A DNA stretch of 64,000 bases from Ephydatia muelleri (GCA_013339895.1 JABACO010000001.1:14048332-14112331); one strand, 5' to 3'. Shown: positions 44,291 to 57,089, counted from the first letter of the stretch. Notes: generated by a model from the letters alone, not told the origin. Made by a program: numbers and translations.

Positions 44291-44706
44291 GGCTGGCAAT
44301 GACCTCACAGCCGATCATAGCCACGCCCATCCTGCTGACCTTCTGTTGACTAACTGGACAACAGGCAAGACAGCTGCCTTTGATATTTCTGTAACCTCTC
44401 TGCTTAACACACACACCCTTATGGAAGCGGGAGTGTCTGCAGGATCAGCTGCCCTTGCAGAAAGCACAGGGCCAATGATGCAAAATGCAAAGAACTCGGC
44501 TGGTTGTGTGTTCCCCTGGTAGCAGAGACTTATGATGCATGGGGAAATGAAGCTGTTGAAGCCTTCTCACAGCTGGCTTCTCGGCTTGCCACTCTTACAT
44601 GCAGGCCCAAGTCGGCTGTACTTGGAGACTCAGACATCTATGGCAGACTCAACCTCCATCTAGTGAGGGCCAATGCCACTGCCATCCTCACCAGATGTAT
44701 TTTGAA
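44286..44706 (+). pseudogene. C-terminal region of the YIDD retroelement family
   Basis: The frame reads MEAGNDLTADHSHAHPADLL, TNWTTGKTAAFDISVTSLLN and EAGVSAGSAALAES, then after a frame change near 44,510 AETYDAWGNEAVEAFSQLAS, RLATLTC, IYGRLNLHLVRANATAILTR. It is the most complete copy of this C-terminal part in the window. It abuts the reverse transcriptase relic head to head, on the other strand. Confidence 0.65.
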
Positions 44707-45335
44707 TTAACTTCAGGCTATGCATAAGATTGTACCCATGTGTATGTATGATAATAATAAGTGTGAGATGTTTAGCCAAAGCTCACTAGACATTTTCCCA
44801 GCTGGCATTAAAAAGTCCAACAATAATAATAATGATGCATCCAGTCATAACTGTTTTTGTGTATTTTTATTGAAAGTTCTAAATGTAGTAATATGTTGTA
44901 ATAGTGATAATAAAAATAATAAAATGATATATAAATAATTGATAGTGGCATACAGACACAAATGCATACACAAAAAACTACATGCACAGTTCAGATTCTT
45001 GTTGTAGTGTTTGGGGATTAAGTGAATTAAGTGGGGATGCAACAGTAATGTCAATTAAAGGCAGCTGAGGTGCCACAATCCCAATTGGTAACTAGGATGT
45101 CTGCTGCACGTGTTCTGGAATGATCTTGTCCCCATCCATATATTTGTTCACATTATTATTATTTTTTGCTACTTGTTAATTAAATTTCACTTAATCAGTC
45201 CAAATAAAGACAATAATCACAAGTTCAGCTCTTCACTCTATGGAGGATGGCTCTGGCATTGGTTCTTATTAAAACAAATGCACAAGTTTGAGAACAGTTC
45301 AAACGAAGCCTGTGACTTGGGCAGTGAATTGTGTA
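44707..45335. other. No gene seen
   Basis: Very AT-rich sequence with AAT/ATA-rich stretches and nothing recognisable. Confidence 0.45.
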
Positions 45336-45600
45336 TCATAGCGTAGCTATGACCTGCGCCAGAAAATTTGATGCTTCTCTACCCCAAGCCCCATAGGAGT
45401 CAACTGCTAGAGGGGTTGAGACCCACCCTAAAGCTAAGCATTTCTTATCATTGGCCTGGTGTTTCCTGCTCTCTGTCGCCTCAAGGACTGCACCAACCAT
45501 TGCTCCCGCTTCAGCTAAAGTTGAAGGATTTAGCGGTGAGACAACAGAGATGTCCAGGGCAACTGGCCTTCCATGATTCCAATGCTGCAAGAGAATATCA
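45336..45600 (-). pseudogene. Second C-terminal relic of the same retroelement family
   Basis: Right to left: NHGRPVALDISVVSPLNPST, LAEAGAMVGAVLEATESRKH, NDKKCLALGWVSTPLAVDSY, GAWGREASNFLAQ. It parallels the frame at 44,340-44,580 but is on the opposite strand and only 84 codons long. Confidence 0.65.
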
Positions 45601-46215
45601 GCAGGTCATGACTGTGAATGGTCAGGAAAGAGCTCAGCACCAGCTTCAACTTTGATTATTTTTTTATAGTAGTAATACATATACAGTAATTATTCCATAC
45701 ACTAATAGCAACAGCACATAAAAGATATAATGCACGACTACTGACCTCGGAATTCTAAAGGCTCTAGATGTAAATTAAGACGTGGGGAAGGGATAACCGA
45801 AAGCCAAGCTGCAGCATGGGGGGATGAGACTGACAGCAGGCGTGCCCTATCTGACAATGATGAACTATCAAACAGCTTTTTAAAATGAGTGTTATTATTC
45901 ATTATTAAGCAACACCATTAAATATGTATGTGAGTCTGTATTGTAAGCAATCACACAATGGTTAACGAAGGGGCGTAGCCTGTACCTCTGGTCAGGGTTT
46001 GGGTGATGCTCCCGATTCTAATGTCCCTGATTTTCCTTACAACTTTGAACATTTGTGTTATTGGCCTCATAATTCCTCTTAAAAATGTAATACAATTCTA
46101 TGCAACTGACAATCTCTTTATTTCCACTCCAAACACATACATACATATAGGAATACGCACTAGCTTTAAATAGCGTTTCTTAAACTTCCCTTGACTCCCT
46201 ATCCCACACTTGCAG
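45601..46215. other. No gene seen
   Basis: AT-rich sequence without recognisable features. Confidence 0.4.
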
Positions 46216-46895
46216 TACTATGACAGGAAGTTCAGTTAAGGAATTAGTATTCATCCTCCACAAAACGTTTAAGGGTCTATTCAGAGCCTTGTTGTCTATC
46301 CCATTACATTCGTCCCACTGTACTTTAAGCTTGTCCTCAAGCTTAAAATTGGACTTAGTAATAATCAGGAGGTTATAGGTCACATTGAGGGTAGCGCCTC
46401 TGTACTTGGTCCAATGTTGGTGGGGCCTCTTGTCTATCTAAATCAATTGGGGGCAGGACTGCTGGTGGAACCTCCGGACCAATTTCTGGTTGTGGAGTGG
46501 AATTTGCTGGCACTGAAAAGTGCTCGATGCTTGCTGGTTCCCACTCAACCTCTCTTGACAGTGTGCTCTCATACTCCGTAATATACAGCGCGGTATTCTG
46601 TTAATGTGCACCACTCTGTACCTCAGTGACTTTCTGTGCTCCATTTGCAAAGTTACTGGGAGTGAACTTTCTCAACCCATCCACCTCCACTTTGGATCCA
46701 ATTTTCTTGCTGTTGGGTTTTGTAGCCAAACAGCATCACCTTCACAAAACTCCCTACTTTGGGTATGTGTGTCATAATGTTCCTTTTGACGCTTAGCTTC
46801 CTTACTATGACAGAAAGTTCAGTTAAGGAATTAGAATTCATCCTCCACAAAGGGTTTAAGGGTCTATTCAGAGCCTTGCTGTCTATCCCATTACA
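46216..46895. repeat. Direct repeat flanking the integrase relic
   Basis: About 91 bases at 46,216-46,306 (CTATGACAGGAAGTTCAGTT...) recur at 46,804-46,895 in the same orientation. Between them lies the gypsy integrase relic, so the pair probably arose by local duplication of element sequence. Confidence 0.85.
46440..46802 (-). pseudogene. Ty3/gypsy-type integrase C-terminus
   Basis: Right to left: EAKRQKEHYDTHTQSREFCE, GDAVWLQNPTARKLDPKW, then in another frame SLRYRVVHINRIPR. The GDxVWL.NP......L.PKW block followed by VVHxNRx is the integrase C-terminal (GPY/F-like) region and tail of Ty3/gypsy polyproteins. No protease, reverse transcriptase or LTR is visible nearby, so it is an isolated, frameshifted fragment. 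Confidence 0.7.
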
Positions 46896-48917
46896 AAAAG
46901 AATTAGCTTTTGGGGCGCCACCACAGTGCTCCGAGGATGCCCTCCCCTAATCAATTATGTATTCTGTCAATGACCCAATATCTGCCCCCAAAACGAAACG
47001 TAACTGAGATGGAATATTATTGTAGAAAGCATTGATGTTGCCGCATGCATGCATATTCTGGCGCTACGAAACGAGTGTGTTTTGATACACTCTTACTTCG
47101 TCTCAGTACATGCATAGACAGTGACCGGATTGTACCGGATTATTACTCGTAAAGCATGCATTTTCAACGCAGTTTTGGCATCTGGATTACCACGAAACGT
47201 GAGTTTCCCGTGCACCACGTGAATCCCCCCCCCCTGCCGTGTCACACATCGAATTTCACCACCTCCCAAATTAAAAAACCCTTTCTACACAACTTCTTTC
47301 TAAACTGAGACGTTGCAACAGCAGACTCAGCACTTGCATGCAGCTGCAACCGCTGAGATGCTGCATCAAATGTTTTGTCCGAGCGATATTGTGGGAGTCC
47401 TTTCATGAGTAATTGGTGCCTGTAATCTATCCCATCTTGTTATCCAGCTGGCCTTCACGATATTCCAAATCATTGGCCTTAAAAACAAATAGTCGCCACC
47501 ATTTTTACCCTTCTGAACTGGCTTGATGCCCTAGTTCATCAATACTCTTTTCATCTGCGTTTTTCTTCTCAATTGATTGCACAGATTGTGACAGGATCAT
47601 GGTTCCCAAATTGGATGGTCGGGGAAAATCGAGGAAAAACAATGACCGCTTGTAGTAAATTGTTATTTGTGTGTATCAGAAGCTATGCATTTCACATTGA
47701 TAAGGGTATACATGCAGTATATTCTATAAGTCAGTTCGAATTACTAACAATTACCCTTTTCAGATCAGTAGCAGTAAGACGATACTAAAGCTGAAATCAA
47801 GTGTAAGAGGCTAGGGTGACATTCGCTTCTTATACATTAGCTGATCGAAAGTTCATAGTTGGTCTTTTGTGTGGCCATGCATAGATGACGAACGATTAAT
47901 AACCCCTAACCACTACCCGGTCAGCTGTTCAGTATGTTATTCCATTCTGTTTATGGAATGAATGGAATGACAATTTTATACAACTGAAGTTATTGAATAT
48001 CACATTAGTGTTTTTGAAAGCGGAGCATAATCTTGCGATACCTGGTACCTCTTGACTAAGAAGCGATATCCCATTAGAAGAAACATTATGTGACCAAATC
48101 CAAACTAAAACCTGTCAGAATGACTGAGAAAATGAAGTTCTTTGTATAAGGTGTTGAATCGTGATCTCTCATGCTTCAGCACACCTTGTTCCTTCATTTA
48201 TAAACAAAAAAAAAGATTAAGGTTACGCAACAGCTTCATATCCCTGATTTCTGAGTGCGTACAAACTCTGGTAAGCAGTTGGCACTCGAAATTTCCTTTT
48301 TGTACACCATGCTTGCTGTATTTTGAATACACTCGCTTTCCATGATCTTCAAAGTAGAGGGACACGTTATAACCAAAGTTATATGGATCACCTTTATCAT
48401 TGTGATGACAAAAAGGTATATGGCTACGCTATCGTTTCCAAGCTAATCAATAAGAGTGAATGTTTTAGCTAGTAAGTACATGTATTCTTGCCAAAGTTCT
48501 TGGATGGGTACATGTATCTTCAAAGGACTTTCTCACGGAAGGAATTTTTTTTTCACTCCTTTATTTATATTGATCACAGCGCCAATCTTCCGAAAGTAAA
48601 AGATTGCTATAACATACGACATCAACATTTTAAAGAGTACAAGCAATATATTAGTAGTAACTGGAAATATTAAATGCTGATATACGGAGATGGTGGAGTG
48701 CTACTTTAAATTGTGAAGCAGCTAGGTGTTCCTAGTTAACATGAGGGCTGATTTCTACTAAGTGCCTAGGCCTACAGCAGCGACGCTGAGTAATTACCTT
48801 CTTTGAAGTGTTCAACGCTTTATACAGGTACACGTCGTCTCCTTTGGGGTTCACCGGATGATCAGTTATGAGATTTGCAGGTGGCGTTAGGAAGATTGCT
48901 TCCACTTCACATAAAGT
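46896..48917. other. Intergenic, no gene seen
   Basis: It includes a short C-run (47,226-47,237). Open frames are short and unrecognised. Confidence 0.45.
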
Positions 48918-49067
48918 ACAGGGAAAAAACGCGTAGAATCATTTTGGAATCATGCGTGATTGAACAGTAAAAATCACACGCATTTGTTCAATCACACAAT
49001 GATTTTACAGACGATTTAAAATCCTTTATAAAATCAAAACTTTGATTCGACCCATTTTTTTCCCTGT
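48918..49067. mobile_element. MITE-like element, 150 bp
   Basis: ACAGGGAAAAAA at the left and its complement TTTTTTCCCTGT at the right form 12-base inverted ends. Inside is a second palindrome (GTGATTGAAC ... GTTCAATCAC). There is no coding capacity and no clear target duplication. Confidence 0.65.
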
Positions 49068-49198
49068 GAAGATAGCGATTTCAATACAATAGGTACTGTG
49101 TCCATGTCAAACCAAGAATTTGAGCACGTTATCACGGCGGGCTTATGCACGCATGCGTATCTGTTCCATGAATGGTTATGAATATTCCCCGACGTTCT

Positions 49199-49421
49199 AG
49201 GGGCGGGTACAGGGGTTATTAGACGGGTTGCAACCCCAATTCATATAAAGACCCTCAACGATGTAACGATGATCATCGCTTACAGTATGACATCACGTAC
49301 GTGCCGCCCTAGACGACCCCGATGGGGGAGCTTGCAGCGCTCCTCCATACCTCCTAGCTATAGTTTGACACTCGCTCTATATCATACCAACGACCCTTTT
49401 GAAATTCCTGTATCCGCCCCT
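49199..49421. mobile_element. MITE-like element, 223 bp
   Basis: The left end AGGGGCGGGTACAGG and right end CCTGTATCCGCCCCT are inverted with one mismatch. The GGGGCGG core resembles the ends at 25,428 and 41,096, suggesting mobilisation by a related hAT-type transposase. Confidence 0.75.
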
Positions 49422-50032
49422 GCCGGTTCCATTCCGTTCCGTTCCGTTTTGTGCCGTGTAAAGCCCGCCAATTCACATTATAATTTTATTTTTTGGTACG
49501 TTCAACATGGAGCTGGAGGCACTCTGCTGAGCACCACGTTTGGTACGATATCGATTTTACCGTGCATTGAAATCAGCCAATATCCACACTCTCTGTGGAT
49601 TTTCAGGTGCTCCGAGTGCGAATCGCCAGTGAAATAAAGTTATAGGTTTGTTGGAAAGCTAATTAAAACTAGAAGTGCATGCGTTTTCAACGTAAATGGT
49701 GATATGCCAGGCATATTTCATGTAGTGTGTGTGTGTGTGTGTGTGGGGGCGGGGGGGGGCGGGATTATACAGCTAGGGTGGTCACATTATGATTAAATAT
49801 TCTGCTTAGGTGTTTTTGTAACATGTTGGCGTTATTTACACGGTGCCGTGAAGGCATGCAGCGTAGTGTGACGGTACTTGGAACAAGTACGTGTAGTACG
49901 TTTAATGTAGTGTTATTTCAGAGGAAATCTAAACGACATTCATGTGTTGTTCACCACAAGATGTATAAGTGTAACCTCAGATTAGTATCACTATTGCATG
50001 CCTGCATAATTAGACCCAACGCATGTTTTTTT
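49422..50032. other. No gene seen
   Basis: It contains a short (GT)n followed by a G-rich run (49,727-49,762). Nothing else is recognisable. Confidence 0.45.
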
Positions 50033-50191
50033 CAAGATTTCATATTCTACAAGTCTGAAATGTCCTCCACACATTGCTTCTGACACACTGAGAATTGGAG
50101 TATCTGTAAGGTGATTAGCCATACATTTCAACGCAAGCATTATGCTCGTAATGATAATGTATGCATTAGGTCCCTTTTCGCGAAAACAATC
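50033..50191. mobile_element. Partial copy of the 249-bp MITE, inverted
   Basis: It ends in TTAGGTCCCTTTTCGCGAAA and carries internal family sequence (GAGAATTGGAGTATCTGT). The other end is missing. Confidence 0.75.
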
Positions 50192-50339
50192 CCATATGTG
50201 GAAGACACAGATTTGCATCCGCTGTGCATGATGCCTCCTTCAGCTCTGGCCGTATATATAAATGATATAGCATGACTCCATGATATTCCCTGTGCAGGGT
50301 TATTGCATAGATGTGTATTGAAATCAATTACATTCTTGA

Positions 50340-50461
50340 ATTGCTTTTATCAAACAAAACAACCACAAAGTCACAGAACAATCAAAACAAATACTTCACA
50401 ATTTACTCAGCCTTTTGATTGCTCTGTGACTTTGTGGATGTTTTGTTTTGATAAAAGCAAT
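50340..50461. repeat. Hairpin with 48-bp arms
   Basis: 50,340-50,387 (ATTGCTTTTATCAAACAAAA...) is mirrored by 50,413-50,461 with few mismatches, leaving a loop of about 25 bases. Confidence 0.9.
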
Positions 50462-52949
50462 GTATTTGATTTGAATGCAATATGGCAGCCTGGCTTTAAA
50501 TCAAAATTCCAGACCATGTGATCAGTATCCCAAACAGATGAATTCACAGAAAGCTGTTAACTGTTGGCAGCTGTCTAGCAAACAAAGAATGGTGTCACAT
50601 TTTTTGGCTATGTTACAACCTTATGCCAAATGAATGTATTGCCACTCCCCCTTATGACAATGTACATTGTACATGCTCAAGGCTATGTTCCCATAAAACC
50701 CTTCCTCTTTTGCACAAAAAATGAGCATGTTCATTGTAAGGGGGAAGCAGTAGTCATTCAATGCAAACAAAAAAAAGGGGGAAAAATTAATTATTCAAGG
50801 CAGTGTATCTTGTAAACAAAGAGTGATAGAGTATACAATTATATTGTGGAAATGTATATTTCTATGTGGATAATAAATTTGCGTAATATAAGGCACTAGG
50901 GGGGGGGGGGGGGGTAAAAAGTTTTTGGAATGACCCTATGATACACATATGTACATGACTGCATAGATCCCTTGGGAGTAGAGGCCAACTTATGTCTCTT
51001 GAAATGTGCATGTGATTGATACACTTACATCATAGTGTAAAACCCCTTGACACAGAGCACTTATATCATGGATACACAGATCGAAATGTGAACTTTCTAA
51101 TGTTGTGTGACTGATTGTGGTGGAATTGTTGCTTTTGGTAATTGTCATTATCCATGTTCCCTGGTTGGATTTGCAGGATTGCACAACTGCTGATCTTAGC
51201 AAGATAAATCTGTTCAAATATTAAAGTATTGTATTCGTCACACTGTTAGGTATGTATCAGTGCAATATACATGTATCTCACATTATTGGTACGACAACTG
51301 CTTTCCTTTTGCCTTGGTAGAGTTTCAAACTTGCCTAAAGCTGTGTATACTGTGTAGTACTGTACACTGTTATGTGGTACATGTGCGTATATATAACAAA
51401 GGGAATGAATAAGATTTACTACGCTACAGCATACTGTTCTGCTGTTGGCATTTGGAGTACTTAGTAAGGGCTACACTTTCCCATTTGTTGAGCACTCTGC
51501 ATGATTGTAGCTGCGGTTTTGCTGCCTGAACGAGTCAATGTAGGGGCACACTATATCCCTGGTGTCAAACATCTAAATCAGTGGTTTTGTGTAAGGTGGT
51601 GACAAGTCTTTTTCAGTGGCCAGAGCTGATGAGGCTGCTATCTATTCATGTTTTCTTTAAAGGAAAGGCTCTGTTATGAATGCATGCTTTGGTACATGCA
51701 CATGACAGGGCAGCTTGTGTGCTGTAATTTACACAGGCAAATTCTGTCGCCCTCAACCGATTAACACCAGAATATTTTTTGTTTAACTAAAGTAGGTTTG
51801 TCCAAAATCAACTAAATGAGGCAGCAGAGAAATGTTAGGTGTAGCAGGAAAGGGTTTCAACAATATTCAATAAAGCCGTGAACATGAATAAATTCTAATA
51901 GGTGTAATGTTTCAAAGGTTCTGCAAGTGGTAACATATTTGATGCAGATATGCGTCTCTCGGCATTAATCGGTTAATATAAAATGCACTTGTAAATATAG
52001 GGTACAATGTACATGAAAATTAATTATTCAAAGCCAGTATTTTATAAAGTACAAATACAAATGCCTGAATCAATTATGTATGTCTCGTGGAGTACTTCAG
52101 TCTGACACGTGTGTGTCAGATCTTGGTCGGATCTGCAATGGATGGAATGACCATCCTGCTGATTGTATGTACACATGGCTGAATATAGCACATGCAGATA
52201 ATTTCGTTGTTGCGTACCACAGGTACCTGTAATAGTGCAATCCATCGACACAAGCAAACTCACATTTTATGATCAATGGACCATTTGCACATCCAACCCA
52301 TATTTACATATGCTTGAGTACTCACTATTCATGTGTTATTATCGCATGCATTTTGGTGCCATACATCAATCTGGGCAACCCACCCTCCACACAGATTATG
52401 CCACATTATTGTCTTCATTGTATTTGCATAGTATACTGTATTCAACTGTAGCAATTGTTTAAATTTGTTTATTTTTTTTATTGCACTTAGAGGGGAGGTT
52501 AGTTTATGCAGTTTGATGTATCTTCCTATAGGTATGTATGTGTATGTATTTTCTGGCAAATTTGCTATTGCAAGAACATTTTCACGAGTGCCTGCAATCG
52601 ATACTGTTGATACACAATATAACCTGACACCGAGCACTATCTCGTGTACCTTCTCATTGCCACTGAACATTATGTACATGCATCATAGACTGTGCATCGG
52701 GTTTTTCATCATTTCTTGCTTAGATTTTCCAGGAAGGCGTAAGCGTTGATCTCAGGAAGAAAGATCTATTGCAATATAAATATATAGGTATGTATTCAGT
52801 ACATGCATATTGTATGTAATACAAACTGCTGTCGCAGCATACTGTACATGTATTGGGTATTGTTATTTTAAAATGTACATGCTATTAATGTTGCAGATAC
52901 ATGTATGAACCCTAAAAACACTAAACTACTTAAAGTTATAATATCATTG
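50462..52949. other. Intergenic, no gene seen
   Basis: Around 51,090-51,200 there is a diverged copy of the word group seen at 4,470 and 54,760 (GGTAATTGTCATTATCCATG ... TTGGATTTGCAGG). A poly-G run lies at 50,899-50,916. No convincing gene. Confidence 0.45.
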
Positions 52950-54154
52950 GTATAGCAATAAAAGCCTACTAATGGGCTATGGTTTTATTTAATGGAAGGT
53001 GTATTAGATAGTCAGTGTGATTTACTTTATTCATGTTCTGTTGAGTTCTATGTAGTGAACGCACTAGGGCCTTGCCTTTCAATGTGTACTGTGCCAGTAT
53101 GGTCGTAGCAATTTGCCCTTATTTGCTTCTGGCACCTTGTGGTACAATATAGCCCCTTGTGCAGTACCTGGGTATTTTGCAAACTGATGGTGAAGCTTGT
53201 TAAATGTTAATTTAAAGGCAGTGCTGCATGCTGGAGGTTGCCACAATTCTACATTTTAATTGGAACCATAGTTGTCCACATATTGCAAAGCATAAGTAAT
53301 AACTGTCACCTACAGTAATTTTACAGTATCCTAGCAACACTGACATTTTCTCGCTACCTGCCACCTGTCTGTGTAAATTATTGTTGTGGCTGAGGCAAGT
53401 TGAGCATACATGTACATTGTCCTACATATCAATACCAGTAGTTCATCATGACTGTTGTCATATGCAAAAGGATAAACATATGATTTTTCTAATACGGTGA
53501 ATGTTTTCTAAATTTAAGTCTGTCTATGGCATTTCTATGGGGTTTGGAATCCTGTCATAGAAATGTTTTTATGGGAACGCATGCATGTATCAGTCTAATT
53601 ATTAATTACTCACGCATGCGCATATTCACGTGCTTCAATCACGTAGGCAGATTATTGGATTCATTCTTCTGGAAAGGTCATCGTGGAAAAGGTCGCTGGG
53701 AAGGTCCCACAGGTTTAAGGTATAATAAATTTCATTTTATCAAAGCTGCGTGGTTTGCAATGTATTTACTGGTAGACAACTGCACAAACCTTCCTTCTAA
53801 GCCATCTCTCTTCTCTTCTTCTTTGTAGCTCTCAATTCATCAATCCATTGTACTGTAGTCATGCACTTAGCGAGAAACCATTCACATGCTTATCCTGAGT
53901 CCTAGTAGTAGGGTCAGCTTGCTCAGTAGATCATCAGAACATGAGTGCTACTTTCAGTACTTTGCCTGTTCAGATGTTGCACCTGCTCAGAACACACAGC
54001 ATATGCAGTCACAATCATGGAGTGGTATTGTGTTGACCGTTTGAAGTTTAACTGGAGATCCTCTTTTGTATGTCATAGCCATAGCCAATATCAGCCTGTT
54101 TCTTCATCTCTTGTGCCAAACCATCTGCTACATGTAAAAAGCTCACAATTATCA

Positions 54155-54192
54155 CAGAGAGAGAGAGAGCGAGACAGAGAGAGAGGGAGGGG

Positions 54193-54255
<63 letters not shown>
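54155..54255. repeat. (GA)n microsatellite, copy B
   Basis: A GA tract of about 100 bases in the same flanking context as 3,775-3,920. Confidence 0.95.
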
Positions 54256-54259
<4 letters not shown>

Positions 54260-55439
54260 GCAGTTACATCCTGGCTTCTGGAAGAGCACTGCTCCATGCT
54301 TTGTAGATACATGTAGGTCTGTCTTTAAAAACACTGACATGAGTATAAGATGTGATGCTAAACGTTGATCATAGCAGCTACAGAAAACACTTTAGTGACG
54401 CAAAAACTTCTACATCCAGAGGTTGTACCAGATAGCTGCTATGAGAATGCATGGAAATGATGTCAAGCTTGTTGGCAATTTAGCTAACTGTGCAGCATGT
54501 AGGGAATGTTTTTTTCATGCCCATCAACTTGTGGCCCAAGCTTTTCATTTGCTGGTATAAGTTATCAATCTGAGTTGAAAGGTTTCGTGGTAATGCTATT
54601 ATCAGCTCATTATGTTCTCATATGATCAAATTTACATTTTTATTTGCACACCTCACTTCCATATTGAGCTCATAGTATAAAGTGAGTTTGTATGTTATAG
54701 CAGTTACGCGACTATGATTGCATAAAGTGCCAACCTCTGGGCACATCTATCAGTAGGGTATATTGGATTGTTGTTGGTGGTAATTGTCATTATATGTGTT
54801 CTCTTGTTGGATTTGCAGCGGAACACTATCATTATTGATCTCAACAAAGAAGATATATATCGTATGTATTGTGTGTATTTGCTGTGTACCTTGATCCCCA
54901 TGGAGTAAAGGCCAATTCACTGTCTCAGTAGCATGTTAAATGTGCAATGGGTAAAACGTCTGTACATTAACTAAACACCAAACATCACACAGAGCACACT
55001 GTTGGCAATAAAAAAGTGAACCTTTTTATGGAATGTTGTTTTTAAGTGGCTGTGTGTTACTGGTGGTTGTCATCCATGTTTACTTGCTAGATTTGAGGGC
55101 TGCTCAAGAATATTAAAAAATATATAGGTATGTTCATGTATCAGTGTAACACATGTACACACATGTGTATTATTTCACATGATCTGCTGTCTCATTAGCT
55201 TTCTAACATGTGCCTACTATTCATGTGGTGGTGTTACTCAACACCATAACCTCTGTACTTTCTCATCAAACATTATGTATGATTGATTGAGCCATTGAAT
55301 TGCTAAATAGTGTTCATTCATTATCCATATTCTGTTGTGGAATTCGTAGGGTGGCATAAGTGTTGAATCTAAGCAACCTGCAGAAGGATCTACAGTGTAT
55401 AAAAATATAATATATATATATATGGGTCAGTTTCCGAGA

Positions 55440-55868
55440 AAATGAAAAGTGGCTATATATAAAAAGTTATAAAAATGCTTCACGTTTGAATCGCTAAAAC
55501 TCCATAACGGTTTAAGCAATCAACTTCCTATTTCGAACACTTCGTGCCACACCACTTCTCTTTACGAAAATGTATTTTGGTGTCTTACCCTTGCTCCTTG
55601 CCGACGTTACAAGGCACAGTACCCCGAGGGGTTCAAAATCCAGGTAGCTCCCTGCAGGAATGTCCAAATCACTTCAAAATTGATATGCACGTAAAGGAGT
55701 CCTGTCACTATTTATTACTGCAGATCGTTGATTTTTACCTCTTCCGTTATGGAGATACAGCAATGCAAAGTAAGTCCACGTTTCCCGCTCGAATCGCGCC
55801 TTTCTCAGTCCTTGAACCGCTTCCATTCTCCTGAGTGGGACTGAGAAAGGCGCGATTCGAGCGGGAAA
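55440..55868. repeat. Dispersed repeat ending in a perfect hairpin
   Basis: 55,500-55,770 resembles the outer end of the intron 7 palindrome (shared TGTATTTTGGTGTCTT, GGGGTTCAAAA, ATGGAGATACA). It ends in a perfect 31-base stem: 55,781-55,811 against 55,838-55,868 (TTTCCCGCTCGAATCGCGCC...), with a 26-base loop. The block is absent from the matching place in duplicate A. Confidence 0.75.
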
Positions 55869-56235
55869 TAGAGACCATATTAATTGTTGCTATATCCGAT
55901 GGCGGTGTGGTTGACTGGCCCCTCCCCTCTTCTCCCAACGAAGAAGCCCATTTTGATCTTCAATTTGCAGGAGTACAGTTTAGGAAATCATGTTTCCAGA
56001 TGAACAGTTCGTGATTAACATATGCTCAGATGCATGTACACTGTACATGTACAATAAACACTAGCTACTGCATGTCCTGATCTGAAAGTTACTTTCTGCT
56101 CTGTAGAACCTTGCTATTCCTGATTGAAACAGTTTTTGAACAATTGTGCCCAATTGTTTGCATCATAGGAGAAGATGTAAAATGACATTTGATGTGGCTT
56201 ACATGTCTCACAGAATTACAGGGTAGTCATATCGA

Positions 56236-56520
56236 ATGGCGGATGCAGCAGCCCTTGCAGCTGAGACACACAAGCACCACTCCAATGGAACAAAATGTCA
56301 GGTGTTAGGGTGGACTTGTATTCCCCTAGCAGAGGAAACCTTTGAGAGCTGAGGTAAAGAAGCTCAAGGTGTCTTCACAACGCTTGCCTCTCACTTTTCT
56401 TCCTTTACCTTATCCTTTCCAAAAATGTCATATCTATGGCCAGTGGAATGTCACACTAGTCAGGTGCATTGACGGAGCCATCCTGGCAAGGGAGGCCCTG
56501 CCTTCCTGCCTGTGTTTACT
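56236..56520 (+). pseudogene. Retroelement C-terminal relic in duplicate B, first piece
   Basis: The frame reads ADAAALAAETHKHHSNGTKC, QVLGWTCIPLAEETFES, stop, GKEAQGVFTTLASHFSS. It matches the KH..ND.KC..LGW..IPLAVETYG.WG segment of the YIDD retroelement family. In duplicate A the corresponding position carries a family relic in the opposite orientation. Confidence 0.6.
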
Positions 56521-57089
56521 GTACCATCAATATTGATATAGAACACTGCAATTGAAGCACAATAAAAATTCATAGGTGAATGTTTCTGGGCCAAATGTTT
56601 CCACCTTTAGTCTAAATTGGTCCATATTAACTCATGTCCTACTGTTACTTTATTCGTTGCAGATGTAGGTTGAGTAATTTGCTTATTTGGTGAAGTCCGC
56701 AGTAGCTGAACACTTGCATGTATTGAATCATGGCCATTTGTAATTGATTGTTTCATTCCCCATCACACTACATGCCTACTACATGAATGAACACTTTGGC
56801 TCTGTGCTGATAGCTTGTGTTTTCCATGCAATATTGCATTGTGTAACAAGATAGTGCATGCTAATATTAATTATCATTTTGTTGTTGCAAAGTCACACTG
56901 GTAGTGCTCATCAAACAGCCTTGGTCGAAACATTTATTTGTATTGCATAGCAAAATAATGTACATGTTAATGATGCTTCGTGTCACCTACACTGTGCATG
57001 ATTAGGCTGAAATTCAAACTTTTGTAAGTGGATCTGTAAACTATGAAGTGGCTGATTGAGATTGAATAAATGCTGCAACACGTAAAGTC

